This document shows, piece by piece, positions 43,866 through 45,349 of a stretch of 45,349 nt of DNA; positions within the stretch are counted from its first letter, which is position 1, and the number at the start of each line of letters is the position of its first letter. The notes below the pieces were generated by a model, which worked only from the letters and a program-made list of their open reading frames with translations, did not search any database and had not been told where the DNA came from. The position numbers and the translations under genes were made by a program. This DNA comes from Thermodesulfobacteriota bacterium (GTDB taxonomy: Bacteria; Desulfobacterota; Desulfobacteria; Desulfobacterales; JAUWMJ01): contig JAXHVO010000106.1 of the NCBI GenBank assembly GCA_034189135.1, positions 1-45,349 on the forward strand, in the 5' to 3' direction.

Positions 43866-45236
43866 ATGGATAACACCATCATTTTAGTGGATGATGATCC
43901 GGATTTTGTTGAGATATTAAAAGTAAAATTAAAAAGAATCGGTTTTACCAATGTACGTACCGAAGTTGATTCGGTGAAAGCCGCCTCCCTTTTTGAAAGG
44001 GGGCAGACCTTTGATGTGGCTTTGATAGATATGTCCATGCCCGACTTGAATGGTATCCAGCTGCTTGAACGAATAAAAAACACTTCGCCCGGCACTGAAT
44101 GTATCATGGTGACTGCAGTAAACGATGCCAGGGTAGCAGTGGACTGTCTGAAAAAGGGGGCTTATGATTATCTGGTCAAACCGATTGAAAGAGAAGATCT
44201 TGTCCTGTCGATACACCGTGCTTTGGAAAGAAAGCGCTTGCTTGACATTCTGGATGTTAAAAAGAAAGCCTCCCTGCCAAAACTGATTTACGCCGATACC
44301 TTTAAGCCAATCATCACCCGGTCACATAAGATGCTCAGGATATTAAAAGAAGCGGAACTCCATGCAAAAAGCGATGTACCGATTTTGATTACCGGTGAAA
44401 GTGGCACCGGCAAAGAGCTTTTGGCTAAGGCGATTCACTGCACCAGCCCAAGGTCCAAGTTTAAATTTACTCCGGTAAATATGGCCTCTTTGACTACTGG
44501 CCTGTTCGAGGCCGAATTTTTCGGACATACCAAAGGCGCTTTTACCGGTGCGGAAAACCAACGCGCAGGTTTCCTGGAACACACAAACCAGGGAACTCTT
44601 TTTTTAGATGAAATTGGCAATCTTCCCCTTGAACTCCAGGGAAAACTGTTGCGCGTTCTGCAGGACGGAGAATATTTTAAGCTGGGCTCGAGCAGCCATC
44701 AGACAGCGGATGTTCGTTTAATCACTGCAACCAATGAAGACTTAGATAAGCTAATGGCAAAGGGGATGTTCCGTAAGGATCTATATTACCGAATCCGCTG
44801 TGGATGGCTTCATCTTCCTCCTCTCAGGGAAAGAAAAGAGGATATTCCTCTGCTGGTAAAAAAATTCTTTCAGGAGTACAACGGAACAGGTAACTCACAA
44901 AATATTGGGGAAGAAGCCATCCGACTGCTTATGGATTATGATTATCCCGGAAATATAAGAGAACTTAAAGCCATCATCCAGTCTGCGGTGAACCTGGCTC
45001 AGGGAAAGCCGATTTCAGCGAACTTCCTGCCGGATCATCTGAAAAAAAATATGGCGGTGTCACCCTGTGCCGATTCGCCTGAAAAACCCTCAGTGGCCAA
45101 GCTCTCACAGATTGAAAAAAACCATATTCTCCATACCTATAACCATACCGGCCAAAATAAATCTCAAACAGCCAGACTGTTAGGGATTGGTCTGAACACA
45201 CTTAGAAGAAAACTAAAGGCCTATGGTGTTAACTAG
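43866..45236 (+). CDS. Sigma-54-dependent response regulator (NtrC family)
   Basis: A 456-residue activator. Receiver at 1-120 (IILVDDDPDF, phosphoacceptor Asp55 in LIDMSMPD, LVKP), an AAA+ domain with Walker A GESGTGKE, the sigma-54 contact loop GAFTGA intact, Walker B GTLFLDEIGN and RKDLYYRI, and a C-terminal Fis-type helix-turn-helix (NKSQTARLLGIGLNTLRRKL). It should activate sigma-54 promoters. It is divergent from the Hdr/Met operon, whose promoter region has a sigma-54 match, so that operon is the likely target. No kinase gene is adjacent; the kinases at 31-34 kb are candidates. Confidence 0.95.
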   Translation: MDNTIILVDDDPDFVEILKVKLKRIGFTNVRTEVDSVKAASLFERGQTFDVALIDMSMPDLNGIQLLERIKNTSPGTECIMVTAVNDARVAVDCLKKGAYDYLVKPIEREDLVLSIHRALERKRLLDILDVKKKASLPKLIYADTFKPIITRSHKMLRILKEAELHAKSDVPILITGESGTGKELLAKAIHCTSPRSKFKFTPVNMASLTTGLFEAEFFGHTKGAFTGAENQRAGFLEHTNQGTLFLDEIGNLPLELQGKLLRVLQDGEYFKLGSSSHQTADVRLITATNEDLDKLMAKGMFRKDLYYRIRCGWLHLPPLRERKEDIPLLVKKFFQEYNGTGNSQNIGEEAIRLLMDYDYPGNIRELKAIIQSAVNLAQGKPISANFLPDHLKKNMAVSPCADSPEKPSVAKLSQIEKNHILHTYNHTGQNKSQTARLLGIGLNTLRRKLKAYGVN

Positions 45237-45349
45237 TGTCGATCCATAAATAGACAAATTTACTACTGAACGACAGGTCAAAATAAGATGCCGGTTCAGA
45301 ATAGTACAAAGTCGGGATCGAATTCGTTCCGAAAATGAGCATATGCTCA

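Overview
The window reads as chromosome from a strictly anaerobic Desulfobacterota bacterium, most likely a sulfate reducer of the Desulfobacteraceae/Desulfosarcinaceae kind. This is inferred from gene content: a MetF-MetV-MvhD-HdrA cluster of the Wood-Ljungdahl/flavin-bifurcation type with two in-frame UGA (selenocysteine) codons, a TAXI-type TRAP transporter, an Nqr-type sodium pump, many PAS/receiver signalling proteins, and intergenic palindromic repeats. I saw no rRNA, tRNA or CRISPR array.

Layout. 1-0.44 kb: C-terminal part of a trans-sulfuration PLP enzyme, cut by the window edge. 0.55-0.9 kb: a long-armed palindromic repeat, with relatives at 7.7 kb and 43.5-43.8 kb. 0.9-3.3 kb (minus): a small conserved-looking protein and a pseudo-receiver/coiled-coil protein resembling FrzS/AglZ. 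4.4-5.9 kb (minus): two tandem paralogues of unknown function. 6.2 kb: an IS4-type transposase remnant. 6.8-7.7 kb: a membrane protein with a zinc ribbon. 7.9-9.9 kb: a small secreted basic protein, then an overlapping ECF sigma / anti-sigma / Spy-CpxP-like periplasmic sensor operon. 10.3-11.9 kb: dodecin and a cyclopropane-fatty-acid synthase. 12-16.5 kb (minus): a DUF1566 protein and a TAXI TRAP operon (binding lipoprotein, fused permease, UspA). 16.7-21.6 kb (minus): a glycosyltransferase and an HrpA helicase.

21.9-27.9 kb (plus): a CoA-disulfide-reductase-like flavoprotein, then nqrBCDEF without nqrA, followed by a small unrecognised gene. 28-31 kb: YjbQ, a ferritin-like protein and MutM. 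31-34 kb: two overlapping PAS/receiver histidine kinase genes. 34-35 kb (minus): an AroE-like protein with altered active-site residues, and a single-domain receiver.

35.6-43.1 kb (minus) is the centrepiece: metF2 > hdrA (1,480 residues, two HdrA units with an NfnB/GltD-like module inserted, one Sec) > mvhD (one Sec) > metV > metF > receiver. The most economical reading is a flavin-based electron-bifurcating or confurcating methylene-tetrahydrofolate reductase complex. A well-spaced sigma-54 promoter candidate lies upstream of metF2, and a divergently transcribed NtrC-type activator with an intact GAFTGA loop follows at 43.9-45.2 kb, so the cluster is probably under sigma-54 control. The Nqr pump and the Hdr/Met complex together suggest a cell that couples NADH and ferredoxin pools to C1 metabolism and an ion gradient.
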